Origin: Lachnospiraceae bacterium
GTDB lineage: Bacteria > Bacillota > Clostridia > Lachnospirales > Lachnospiraceae
Assembly (NCBI GenBank): GCA_017444015.1
Contig: JAFSXN010000116.1
Coordinates: 1-36,506, forward strand
DNA length: 36,506 nt
Direction: 5' to 3'
In this document: positions 22,962 to 30,935 of the stretch, in pieces
Layout of the letters: every line of letters starts with the position of its first letter
How positions within the stretch are numbered: position 1 is the stretch's first letter
Translations under genes and position numbers: made by a program
Notes under the pieces: model-generated
Seen by the model: only the letters and a program-made list of their open reading frames with translations
Told to the model about the DNA's origin: nothing
The model's database searches: none

Positions 22962-24341
22962 ATGACACCGAAACAATTTACAAGCCTTGCTTATGATTCT
23001 GTAGACGATTTTCTGTACGGCTCCTGCCCGAATCCCGTAACCTGTAAAAACGGGATGGTGATCGGCGGCGGGATCATCTACCCGGAGATCAATTTCACTC
23101 TCCCCTCGATGGTCGCCTCAGAGGAGACGCTGCCGAAAGCAAAGGAAATCTACCAGGAGATCATAACCGGCGTTCTCGATAAGGCCCTCCAGCTCCATGC
23201 GCCCGGCCTTGTCGTAGAGTTTGAAACTCTGCCCCAGTATACCGAGCATCCCGAATGGGGGATCGAGATCTTTAAGATCCTTCGCAGTACGATGTTTGAA
23301 TACGAGGAAAAGCACGGACTGAAAAGCGTATTCCGGATGACTCCCAATGACCTTCGGGAAATGAGCCGTCCTCCCATTATGCGGAGCGGCCAGTACTGGG
23401 AGTCCATGGTAAAGATCTTTACCGAATGCGCGAAAGAAGGAGCAGATTTCCTGTCCATCGAATCTACCGGCGGAAAGGAGATCAACGACGAGGCGATCGT
23501 AAACGGCGATCTTCGAACCTCGATCTTTGCTCTGGGGTGTCTGGGAGCGAGGGATATGAAGTGGCTGTGGACCAATATCTCAACGATCGCGGAGGAAAAC
23601 GGAAGCTTACCGGCCGGAGATTCCGCCTGCGGCTTTGCGAATACCTCCATGGTTCTTGCGGAGCAGGGCTTCTTACCTAAGGTGTATGCGGCAGTCATGC
23701 GGGCTTTGGCGGCTCCCAGGGCTCTGGTCGCGATCGAAAACGGAGCGGTCGGACCCAGCAAGGACTGTGCCTATGAAAACGTTTATTTAAAGGCAATTAC
23801 GGGAACGCCTATCGCTCTGGAAGGAAAAACGGCAGCCTGCGCCCACTTCAGCCCTATCGGAAATATCTCAATGGCGGTAGCTGATACCTGGAGCAACGAA
23901 TCGATCCAGCAGGTCAAGCTGCTTTCGGGCTTCGCTCCTGTCGTTTCGACTGAGCAGCTGATCTATGATTGCAGGCTTTTAAATAAGGCGGCGGAAAAGG
24001 GACACGCAAAGCTGATGCGGGATCTTCTGGTAGAATCTGATTGCTACCTCGATCCCCAGGCCTACGTTATGAAGCCGGATGTTGTTTTTGAAATCTCCGA
24101 AGAAATCGTAAAGTATCCGGATCCCTTCCATCGGACCTTGAATACCGCAAGGATCACCCTTGATATCCTGACAAGAGCGGTAGAGAATAAGGAGCTTACG
24201 ATCGACGAGCGGGAGGAAAACTGGCTGGAAATGCTGAAGGATCAGATCGAGGATATTCCGGAGGATGAAGAGGAGTTCATCGAGGAAATGAAGGATGAGC
24301 TTTCGGGCAAGAATTATCGCCCGGAGGAATACGGGATCTAA
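22962..24341 (+). CDS. mtaB: Methanol:corrinoid methyltransferase (MtaB)
   Basis: A 459-residue TIM-barrel zinc enzyme that transfers the methyl group of methanol to Co(I) of MtaC. The zinc ligands known from Methanosarcina MtaB have counterparts: Glu167 (SIESTGGKE), Cys223 (AGDSACGFANT) and Cys269 (GPSKDCAYEN). Length matches the family (about 460). GAAAGGAT lies before the ATG. The last residues are acidic (PEDEEEFIEEMKDE). Its TAA stop interlocks with the stop of the convergent regulator gene (24338-24341), with no terminator between. In the gut, methanol comes largely from pectin demethylation, fitting a plant-glycan user. Confidence 0.95.
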   Translation: MTPKQFTSLAYDSVDDFLYGSCPNPVTCKNGMVIGGGIIYPEINFTLPSMVASEETLPKAKEIYQEIITGVLDKALQLHAPGLVVEFETLPQYTEHPEWGIEIFKILRSTMFEYEEKHGLKSVFRMTPNDLREMSRPPIMRSGQYWESMVKIFTECAKEGADFLSIESTGGKEINDEAIVNGDLRTSIFALGCLGARDMKWLWTNISTIAEENGSLPAGDSACGFANTSMVLAEQGFLPKVYAAVMRALAAPRALVAIENGAVGPSKDCAYENVYLKAITGTPIALEGKTAACAHFSPIGNISMAVADTWSNESIQQVKLLSGFAPVVSTEQLIYDCRLLNKAAEKGHAKLMRDLLVESDCYLDPQAYVMKPDVVFEISEEIVKYPDPFHRTLNTARITLDILTRAVENKELTIDEREENWLEMLKDQIEDIPEDEEEFIEEMKDELSGKNYRPEEYGI

Positions 24342-25243
24342 CCCATCTTCCGATACTGCTTCGGCGTCATGCCGGTATGCTTGCGAAAGCTCTGGGAGAA
24401 ATAGCTCTGGTTTTCGAAGCCTACGCTGGCAGCGATCTCCGAAAGCGAGTTGTTGGTCTGGATCAGTAAGATGCTTGCTTCTTCGATCCGCTTCTGGGTC
24501 AGGTAGTTTGAAAAGCTGATCTTCAGCTCCCGGTTGAAAATCGTTGAAAGATAGGAGGGATTCAGCCCGACATAGGCCGCTACGGTCTCAAGGCGCAGAT
24601 TCTCCCTGAAATGTTCATCGATAAAGGCTACTGCCTTTTGCAGAATAGGAATTTCGATCGTTAAGGACGGTTCACCAAAAAAGCTGTGAACCGTTCCTTT
24701 TTTATTTCCGAGAACGTTATTTCCGGAAAGCTGTCCGATCCCGGAGACCTTGCTGCTATCCGCCAGATTCCCCGCCAGAAAGAACAGGAGCTTGTTCAGG
24801 TGCTGGATCCGTACCGGCTCGACGATGGGGATCGCGCTTAACGCCGTATACAGCTTTCTCCGCAGGTTTAACGAAAGAGAATACCCCCGGATCACCCCGT
24901 CAACGACGGAAATATCCGGATAGTCCATCGCCACAGGTCCCGCAAGGATATAGCAGATCAGCTCCTCCTTCCTGAAAACCGGAACAACAAAGTGTACCAG
25001 CCCCGCGGGACAGGAAAAGATATAGCCATCCCTTAACTCCTCGGCAAGCCCTCTTCCCTCCTCATGCATACGGGAACAAAAGGCGCGCTCCGCGCACGCC
25101 TCCCTTACCATGGTACAGTAACGGAACTCCTCTGAAAAGCTCATAATAAGCTCACCGTCAGCGCTTCGAAGCTCTAAGGGGATATCCGTCGCGTTATGAT
25201 AATAAAATAACTGCTCCTTCAGCTGTTCCAGAAATTCATTCAC
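24338..25243 (-). CDS. AraC-family regulator with PocR sensory domain
   Basis: A 301-residue regulator. The N-terminal half matches the PocR domain: LEQLKEQLFYYHNATDIPLELRSADG, a cysteine/histidine set (Cys43, Cys50, Cys56, His60, Cys78 in YIFSCPAGLVHFVVPV) and ILAGPVAM. PocR domains are proposed to bind small hydrocarbon-like ligands such as 1,2-propanediol. The C-terminal AraC double helix-turn-helix (about 200-298) has YVGLNPSYLSTIFNRE and SVGFENQSYFSQSFRKHTG. Translation starts at GTG 25243, overlapping the UroD-family stop by four bases (GTGA). It is convergent with mtaB, so it is the natural candidate regulator of mtaCB and the UroD gene, perhaps sensing methanol or a methylated compound. 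Confidence 0.9.
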   Translation of the reverse strand: MNEFLEQLKEQLFYYHNATDIPLELRSADGELIMSFSEEFRYCTMVREACAERAFCSRMHEEGRGLAEELRDGYIFSCPAGLVHFVVPVFRKEELICYILAGPVAMDYPDISVVDGVIRGYSLSLNLRRKLYTALSAIPIVEPVRIQHLNKLLFFLAGNLADSSKVSGIGQLSGNNVLGNKKGTVHSFFGEPSLTIEIPILQKAVAFIDEHFRENLRLETVAAYVGLNPSYLSTIFNRELKISFSNYLTQKRIEEASILLIQTNNSLSEIAASVGFENQSYFSQSFRKHTGMTPKQYRKMG

Positions 25244-26451
25244 AATCCGATGCTTTCCGTATAAGTACCCTTGATATTGCTCCAGTTTTCGTCAGCGTAG
25301 GAAATAAGCCGCTCCGCCTCTTTAAGAGACATTTCCGGGAAAAAGAAGAAGGTCCGCTCGGAACCGTACTTTTTAACGATACGGTCCACGTTTTTGATCC
25401 ACTCCTCAACGTTATCGCCGGAATAGACCTTGATCCAGAGGGAAAGACCCTTCGCTACCGCCTTGTCATAGATCTGATCCCATTCCTCATAGGTTCCGTC
25501 CGGTCCGGTATCCCCGCTGGTCCACTGAAGCGCATTGATTCCTTCACATTCAAGGATCGCGTCGAGATGCCTGATATTATCCGGTCCGTCCAGATGGTAG
25601 AGAACCTGATCGCCCCATTTCGCCTGCTCCTTTAAGGAAGGCAGAACAAACTGACGGAACATCTCCGGAGAGATCATCGCTCCGGTATCGCACTGGAGTT
25701 TGATGCATTTTCCCGGCCCCCAGACCTGGAAGACCGTATAGGCGCTGGCTCCGTCCCCGTCCTTACAGGCATCGTACATAGCCTGCATCGCGGGATAGTA
25801 CGCTTTCGTGACCTGCTCCACTCTTTTCTCGATCTCCTCCGGCTCCCCCGCCAGATCCATCAAAAGCAGGGAGGTATCCCGTAAGGAGGCCAGAACATCA
25901 ATATTCTCCATCAGATCCGGGATATCAATATAAAAATCATCCCCGACCAGCCTGTGACATTCGTTGATCACCTTCAGATGCTTCTGAAACCAGGAATTTT
26001 CAGGATCAAACGTAAGCTTTGGGATATCGTCCTCCCAGAACATATCCTCATCGTTAAAGCAGGGCGTGAACCAGACCGTATCCTCGGAAAAGCCGATATC
26101 CGCGCCAAGATACGCCGCAAGCGACCCCGGTCCGAAATCCACGTTGAGATTCGGAAAGGACTCTGCCAGAAACTCATGGGTCTCGCAGAAATGACGGTAT
26201 CTTCCGACTAACTTCTCCGCGTTCTGGTACTTGTCCTCCATATCGGTCCACTGAAATTCCTCCGGAGTATTATAATTCAAGCCCTGGCACATCTGATCCC
26301 GATAGGTCCCCTCCGGATGGGCAACCGTCGCAAGGCCTTCGATCTCGGGCTTTCTCGCGACTACATGCATCAACGGCCTTCCCTTATTGCACTGCTTCCA
26401 GTAATCGGTAAATTTCTGTTTCGTTTCTTCCCAGTTGTTCTTGTATTTCAT
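25240..26451 (-). CDS. Uroporphyrinogen decarboxylase-family protein (methyltransferase-like)
   Basis: A 403-residue UroD-fold protein, the superfamily that includes MtaA/MtbA methylcobamide methyltransferases as well as haem-pathway HemE. Recognisable parts are GPGSLAAYLGADIGF, the late-barrel strands around SAYTVFQVWGPGKCIK, ISPEMFRQFVLPSLKEQ and LYHLDGPDN. The zinc-binding HxC of MtaA-type enzymes is replaced by His286-Leu-Asp288, so a different metal mode or activity is likely. It starts an operon with the PocR-AraC gene and faces mtaCB, which ties it to one-carbon or corrinoid chemistry, perhaps passing methyl groups to tetrahydrofolate or acting on a methylated substrate. The start is supported by GGGAG 11 bases upstream. 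Confidence 0.82.
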   Translation of the reverse strand: MKYKNNWEETKQKFTDYWKQCNKGRPLMHVVARKPEIEGLATVAHPEGTYRDQMCQGLNYNTPEEFQWTDMEDKYQNAEKLVGRYRHFCETHEFLAESFPNLNVDFGPGSLAAYLGADIGFSEDTVWFTPCFNDEDMFWEDDIPKLTFDPENSWFQKHLKVINECHRLVGDDFYIDIPDLMENIDVLASLRDTSLLLMDLAGEPEEIEKRVEQVTKAYYPAMQAMYDACKDGDGASAYTVFQVWGPGKCIKLQCDTGAMISPEMFRQFVLPSLKEQAKWGDQVLYHLDGPDNIRHLDAILECEGINALQWTSGDTGPDGTYEEWDQIYDKAVAKGLSLWIKVYSGDNVEEWIKNVDRIVKKYGSERTFFFFPEMSLKEAERLISYADENWSNIKGTYTESIGL

Positions 26452-26500
26452 GTTTCAAATATCTCCCAAAGTCTTGATTCCCATAAATCCACCTCAAGCG

Positions 26501-26525
26501 TTACATATCGGGCCGTAACTGCGCA
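26501..26525 (-). repeat. 25-bp motif shared with 21813-21837
   Basis: One mismatch (C for T) separates this from the copy at 21813-21837, and both read CATATCGGG(C/T)CGTAACTG in the middle. It lies 50 bp upstream of the UroD-family gene, in the same orientation relative to that gene as the other copy is to the sensor kinase. Confidence 0.6.
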
Positions 26526-26633
26526 GTTCAGCCGTGAATAACTACAAAAGATGGCCTTATGCATGTTCAACATCGGATGTTGACACGCCCCCATTTTATA
26601 TCCTGCAGATCGAGTTGTCCAGATATTTTTCGA

Positions 26634-26820
26634 CCCCTGTGCGGTTGCCATCCAAAAGCAATATGATCAGGCATTCTATGCCTGGATCATATTGCTTTTG
26701 GATGAGCAACCCACCCCATAATGAGCAAAACAAGTCTGCGTAAGCAGACGGCAGAGTGCGTCAGCGCGGGTTTTGCGAATTATGGGGTGAGGATGGCACG
26801 CAGTGCCATCCGTACAGGGG
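26634..26820. other. Nested, branched palindrome of about 187 bp
   Basis: The outer arms CCCCTGT (26634-26640) and ACAGGGG (26814-26820) enclose three structures: a 24-bp hairpin with one bulged base (26649-26704, tip GCATTCTATGCC), a stem CACCCCATAAT/ATTATGGGGTG holding a TCTGC/GCAGA hairpin, and a GGATGGCAC/GTGCCATCC hairpin (26792-26810). The 26452-27015 interval has no gene; besides this it holds the 25-bp motif and family B copy B4. The fold looks like a structured RNA or an excisable hairpin-ended element. Confidence 0.65.
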
Positions 26821-26860
26821 ATATTTTTTAACTTCAAAAGAGCGGATATTTGTAGTAAAT

Positions 26861-26988
26861 TATAGTTATCGTAAACGAATTAAAAAATTCGTTTACGATA
26901 ACTATTGATGCGCACGATTGCGATAAGGGAGGCGCTTTCAGCGCTCCGCAATCGGCGCAATAGGAAACGAATAAATTCGTTTCCTATA
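26861..26988 (+). repeat. Family B structured element, copy B4
   Basis: Plus-strand sense copy: 5' hairpin ATAGTTATCGTAAACGAATT and its complement, box TGATGCGCACG (26906-26916), core helix GATTGCG/CGCAATC, bulge ATAAGGGAG, inner hairpin GCGCT/AGCGC, closing GGCGC, and 3' hairpin AGGAAACGAAT/ATTCGTTTCCT. It ends 27 bp before the fkp start codon. It is the only copy on the plus strand and lies upstream of a plus-strand gene. Confidence 0.8.
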
Positions 26989-27015
26989 TAAGAACAAAAC
27001 CGGGAGACGGAGCAT

Positions 27016-29916
27016 ATGAATACTTCCTTATACTTATCACAGTCCTACCAGGATGCCTGGAGCGATTATCAGAGGAGCCTGAAATCTCTTTCCTTCCCTG
27101 TCTGGGACTATATCATCCTGACCGCCAGCAACGCGCATCAGGCGGAGGGCTTCCGCCTGCAGATCGAAAGCCGCAGAGCTTATCTTCCTGAGAAAACAAA
27201 ATTCGCGGTGATCTCCGATGAGGGAGGCGTCCGGGTAGGCAGCGGCGGCGCGACCCTGAGCGTCCTAAAGTTCCTCAGAGAGAAAGAAGAGTCCTTCAAG
27301 GGTCTTCGGGTCCTTGTGATCCACTCCGGGGGCGACAGCAGGCGGGTTCCGCAGTATTCGGCTCTCGGGAAGCTGTTTTCCCCAGTCCCCCACGAACTTC
27401 CCGATGGCAGGCCCTCTACCCTGTTTGATGAATTTCTGATCTCAATGTCAGCGGTCCCGGGGCGGATCCGGGAAGGAATGTTATTGTTATCCGGAGACGT
27501 ACTTCTCCTCTTCAATCCGCTTCTGATCGACTGGAGCGGCAAGGGCGCGGCTGTAATCAGCTTTAAGGAGGATGCGGAGACCGGAAAGGACCACGGGGTA
27601 TTCTTACGGGGCGAGGACGGAACGGTCCGGGCCTTCCTCCATAAGCAGTCCGTAGAGAGGCTGACCGCTGTCGGCGCGGTAAACGAAGCCGGTGCGGTGG
27701 ATATCGATACGGGAGCGATCCTCTTCGGAGTCGATGTACAAAACGCCCTGTATTCCCTGATCAGTACGAACGGCACTCTGGACAAGCAAAAATACTATGC
27801 CTTTGTCAACAGCACGGTACGCCTGTCGCTCTACGGAGACTTTCAGTATCCGCTCGCGGCGGATTCGACGATCGAAGGCTTCTTTGAGGAAAAGCCCGAA
27901 GGAGAATACAGCGAAGAATTAAAGGAATGCAGGAGACAGCTCTGGACGGCTCTGCGGGGCTTTCCGATGAAGCTCTTGCGGCTGGCTCCGGCGAAGTTCA
28001 TTCATTTCGGGACCACCGGAGAGATCTTAGCGCTTATGACAAAGGAAGTGGAGGATTACAGGGATCTTGGCTGGAGCAGGCGGGTAAACAGCTCTATGAC
28101 GGCTCTTTCCGGCTATAACTCTGTGCTGGATCCGGATGCGAAGACCGGGGAGGGAGCCTATCTTGAGGTATCCTATGTCCACGGCGCCGCAAAGCTCGGG
28201 AATAACTGCGTGCTTTCCTATATTGATATCGTTGACGAGACTGTGCCGGACAATGTCGTTTTGCACGGTCTGAAGCAGAAGGACGGAAACTTCGTCTGCC
28301 GTATCTACGGAATCGATGACAACCCCAAGGATAACAAGCTCTTTGGCAGGGAGCTTACGGGACCGCTCTGGCGGGACGGGGAGGAGCATACGCTCTGGAG
28401 CGCCCAGATCTATCCGGAAAAGAGCACGGTAAAAGAGGCGGTAGAGGCTGCCCTGGCGCTCTACAGTCAGGTAATGAAGGGCGGAGAGCTTGCTCCGGGA
28501 AAATCCATGGCTTGCGGCTTTATGGATGCCGATCCAGAGGCGATCTTAGGCTGGAATCAGCATATGGCCGAGCTTGTAGCGATGAACCGGCTGGAAAACA
28601 GGATCGACGCAAAGATCCCCGCCACAAAAACGGAAGGATTGAAAACTCTGTCAGACCTTCAGAAGAAATGGCTTGCCGAGCGGTTAGAGGATGCCGACTA
28701 TTCAGAGGCTATGCGTCTTCATTACTACGTGGGTACAGCGCAAAAGGACGAGGTCGAAATTCGAAAGGCCTTCTCCGTTCTGTCCTCCGCTATCCTGACC
28801 TCAACGCTCGCCGGTCTTAAAGAAAACAAAGAGGCAAGGATCCGGCTTGAAGAACATGAAGTCAGACTTCCGCTTCGCGTGAACTTCGGAGGCGGCTGGT
28901 CCGATACCCCGCCCTACTGCAATGAAAACGGCGGAACGGTTTTAAACGCGGCAATCCTCCTAAACGGCAAACGGCCGGTCAAGGTCGTCCTGAAGAGGCT
29001 TCCCGAGTATAAGATCGTCTTTGAATCGGCGGATATGGATGTTCACGGGGAATTTGATTCCATAGAGCAGCTGCAGTCCGTGGGCGACCCCTTTGATTCC
29101 TTTGTTCTGCAAAAGGCAGCGCTCTTAGCCTGTGGAGTGATCCCGGCCACGGGCGGAAGCCTCGAAGAGACCTTAAAGCGGCTTGGCGGCGGGATCTGGA
29201 TGGATACCGAGGTCACGGGAGTTCCCAAGGGCTCGGGTCTCGGAACCAGCTCGATCCTTGCGGCGGCCTGTGTTAAGGCGCTATTTGAGTTTCTCGGAAT
29301 CCCTCACAGCGAAGAGGACCTCTACTCCCACGTCCTTTGTATGGAACAGATCATGTCGACCGGCGGCGGCTGGCAGGATCAGGCAGGGGGCGTCACGAAC
29401 GGCATCAAATACATCACCTCCCGCCCGGGGCTGAAGCAGGAGCTTACGGTTTCTCATTTGCAGCTTACGGACAGCGTGAAGGAGGAGCTGAACCGGCGAT
29501 TTGCTCTAATCTATACCGGTCAGCGCAGACTTGCCCGAAATCTCCTGCGGGATGTCGTGGGCCGCTATATCGGAAATGAACCGGATACCGTCTACGCCTT
29601 AAACGAGATCCAGAGAAACGCAACGCTCCAGCGGTTTGAGCTGGAGCGTGGAAATATCGATGCCTTCGCGGGACTCCTGGCGGAGCATTGGAAGCTCAGC
29701 CAGATGATCGACAGCGGTTCAACAAATACCCTGATCGATCAGATCTTTGATTCCTGCGACGACCTGTTAGCCGGAAGGATGATCTGCGGTGCCGGCGGCG
29801 GAGGCTTTTTGCAGGTAGTGCTGAAAGCCGAGGCTTCGAAGGAAGAGCTGCAGGCGCGTCTGAAGAGTGTGTTCTCCGACACCGATATCGGCGTCTGGGA
29901 CTGCGAGCTGGTATAG
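27016..29916 (+). CDS. fkp: Bifunctional L-fucokinase / GDP-L-fucose pyrophosphorylase
   Basis: A 966-residue two-domain salvage enzyme, similar in length to Bacteroides Fkp (about 950). The N-terminal half is the pyrophosphorylase: VGSGGAT (74-80) and IHSGGDSRRVPQYSALGKLF (from residue 102) form the nucleotide site. The C-terminal half is a GHMP kinase: LPLRVNFGGGWSDTPP (617-632), ATP loop PKGSGLGTSS (about 737-746) and CGAGGGGF (924-931). Expected reactions are L-fucose to fucose-1-phosphate, then GDP-L-fucose, used for capsule or glycoprotein fucosylation. GGGAGACGGAG precedes the ATG. It converges tail to tail with the rhamnose-type permease (6-bp gap, no terminator). The neighbouring 6-deoxyhexose importer and mutarotase fit fucose or rhamnose scavenging. 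Confidence 0.93.
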   Translation: MNTSLYLSQSYQDAWSDYQRSLKSLSFPVWDYIILTASNAHQAEGFRLQIESRRAYLPEKTKFAVISDEGGVRVGSGGATLSVLKFLREKEESFKGLRVLVIHSGGDSRRVPQYSALGKLFSPVPHELPDGRPSTLFDEFLISMSAVPGRIREGMLLLSGDVLLLFNPLLIDWSGKGAAVISFKEDAETGKDHGVFLRGEDGTVRAFLHKQSVERLTAVGAVNEAGAVDIDTGAILFGVDVQNALYSLISTNGTLDKQKYYAFVNSTVRLSLYGDFQYPLAADSTIEGFFEEKPEGEYSEELKECRRQLWTALRGFPMKLLRLAPAKFIHFGTTGEILALMTKEVEDYRDLGWSRRVNSSMTALSGYNSVLDPDAKTGEGAYLEVSYVHGAAKLGNNCVLSYIDIVDETVPDNVVLHGLKQKDGNFVCRIYGIDDNPKDNKLFGRELTGPLWRDGEEHTLWSAQIYPEKSTVKEAVEAALALYSQVMKGGELAPGKSMACGFMDADPEAILGWNQHMAELVAMNRLENRIDAKIPATKTEGLKTLSDLQKKWLAERLEDADYSEAMRLHYYVGTAQKDEVEIRKAFSVLSSAILTSTLAGLKENKEARIRLEEHEVRLPLRVNFGGGWSDTPPYCNENGGTVLNAAILLNGKRPVKVVLKRLPEYKIVFESADMDVHGEFDSIEQLQSVGDPFDSFVLQKAALLACGVIPATGGSLEETLKRLGGGIWMDTEVTGVPKGSGLGTSSILAAACVKALFEFLGIPHSEEDLYSHVLCMEQIMSTGGGWQDQAGGVTNGIKYITSRPGLKQELTVSHLQLTDSVKEELNRRFALIYTGQRRLARNLLRDVVGRYIGNEPDTVYALNEIQRNATLQRFELERGNIDAFAGLLAEHWKLSQMIDSGSTNTLIDQIFDSCDDLLAGRMICGAGGGGFLQVVLKAEASKEELQARLKSVFSDTDIGVWDCELV

Positions 29917-29922
29917 CTATAA

Positions 29923-30933
29923 TCAGCCTGCCTTCTTCGCTCTCCTCTTAAAGAATCCTTCGCCGGTCATTCTCGTACTTAAGATCAGGACGATCAGAAG
30001 CAGTCCGCCCCAGATCAGGCTTGCGTAGTAGGTATTTAACTGCGGGAAGAGATTGACTCCCGAGGAAATGATCTGAACGATGATGATCGCAAGCAGAACA
30101 TCCGAGATCTTTCCGTAGCCGCCGTCCGGCAGGACACCTGCCAGTACCAGGATCAGAATACAGCGCATCAGATAGGAGCTGCCGTAATCCGCCTTTGCCG
30201 AGCTCATGGTCGACACCATGATCATACAGCCGATATTCGAATATACCGCGCAGAGCACGAAGCTGACGATGATAAGGAGCTTGGTATTAACGGCCGAGAA
30301 AGCCGCCGCTTTCTGGTTCGTTCCGATCATATAGAGCTTTTCTCCGTAGGTCGTCCGCTTCAGAAGGAAGAGAGCGATCACAAATCCGATGATAAAGATC
30401 AGAAGCGGGAACGGGATAAAGCCGAAAACGTTGGAATGTCCGATCTCCGAATACAGGGTAGGAAGCCCCGTTACCGCGTCTCCTCTGGTTAACGCCGTTG
30501 AAAAGCCCTGCCAGACCAGGGACATGGCGATCGTTGCCATAACCGGCGGGATCTTTAGGAAAGTAATCAAGATCCCGTTTATAAGTCCTCCGAAAATCCC
30601 GATCACTACAGAGATCAGAATCCCCGTAAGAATCACGGTGCCGATTGCTCCGTTTCCCATGGTCTCGTCCGTATGGGCGACGATATAGCGGACCGCGATG
30701 ATCGCGGCGAAATCTCCCAGCGCGATAAAGGACATATCTATATTTCCGCTGATAAAGCAGAACATCAGGCCAAGCGTTATCAGGCCGTATTCCGGAAACT
30801 GCATTGCCATACCGCGGATCATATCGATTCTCCAGAGCTTGCTGCCCTGGGTTACCGAGAAGAAGACAAGGACCACCGCAAGGAGGATCAGAAGCATTTC
30901 CGTATATCGGTTCTTTTCAAAATATTTACGCAT
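29923..30933 (-). CDS. Rhamnose-type sugar ABC transporter permease (second permease)
   Basis: A 336-residue BPD_transp_2 permease with about nine hydrophobic segments. The coupling loop reads MIGTNQKAAAFSAVNTK, and CILILVLAGVLPDGGYGKISDV follows, a variant seen in RhaQ/LsrD-like subunits (no GGTS). The basic tail is FFKRRAKKAG. The start lies 2 bp after the stop of the preceding permease, with AGGAGGGGAT as ribosome site. The order binding protein, ATPase, permease, permease plus mutarotase recalls rhizobial rhaSTPQU. It is the last gene of the operon and converges on fkp without an obvious terminator. Confidence 0.9.
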   Translation of the reverse strand: MRKYFEKNRYTEMLLILLAVVLVFFSVTQGSKLWRIDMIRGMAMQFPEYGLITLGLMFCFISGNIDMSFIALGDFAAIIAVRYIVAHTDETMGNGAIGTVILTGILISVVIGIFGGLINGILITFLKIPPVMATIAMSLVWQGFSTALTRGDAVTGLPTLYSEIGHSNVFGFIPFPLLIFIIGFVIALFLLKRTTYGEKLYMIGTNQKAAAFSAVNTKLLIIVSFVLCAVYSNIGCMIMVSTMSSAKADYGSSYLMRCILILVLAGVLPDGGYGKISDVLLAIIIVQIISSGVNLFPQLNTYYASLIWGGLLLIVLILSTRMTGEGFFKRRAKKAG

Positions 30934-30935
30934 TC

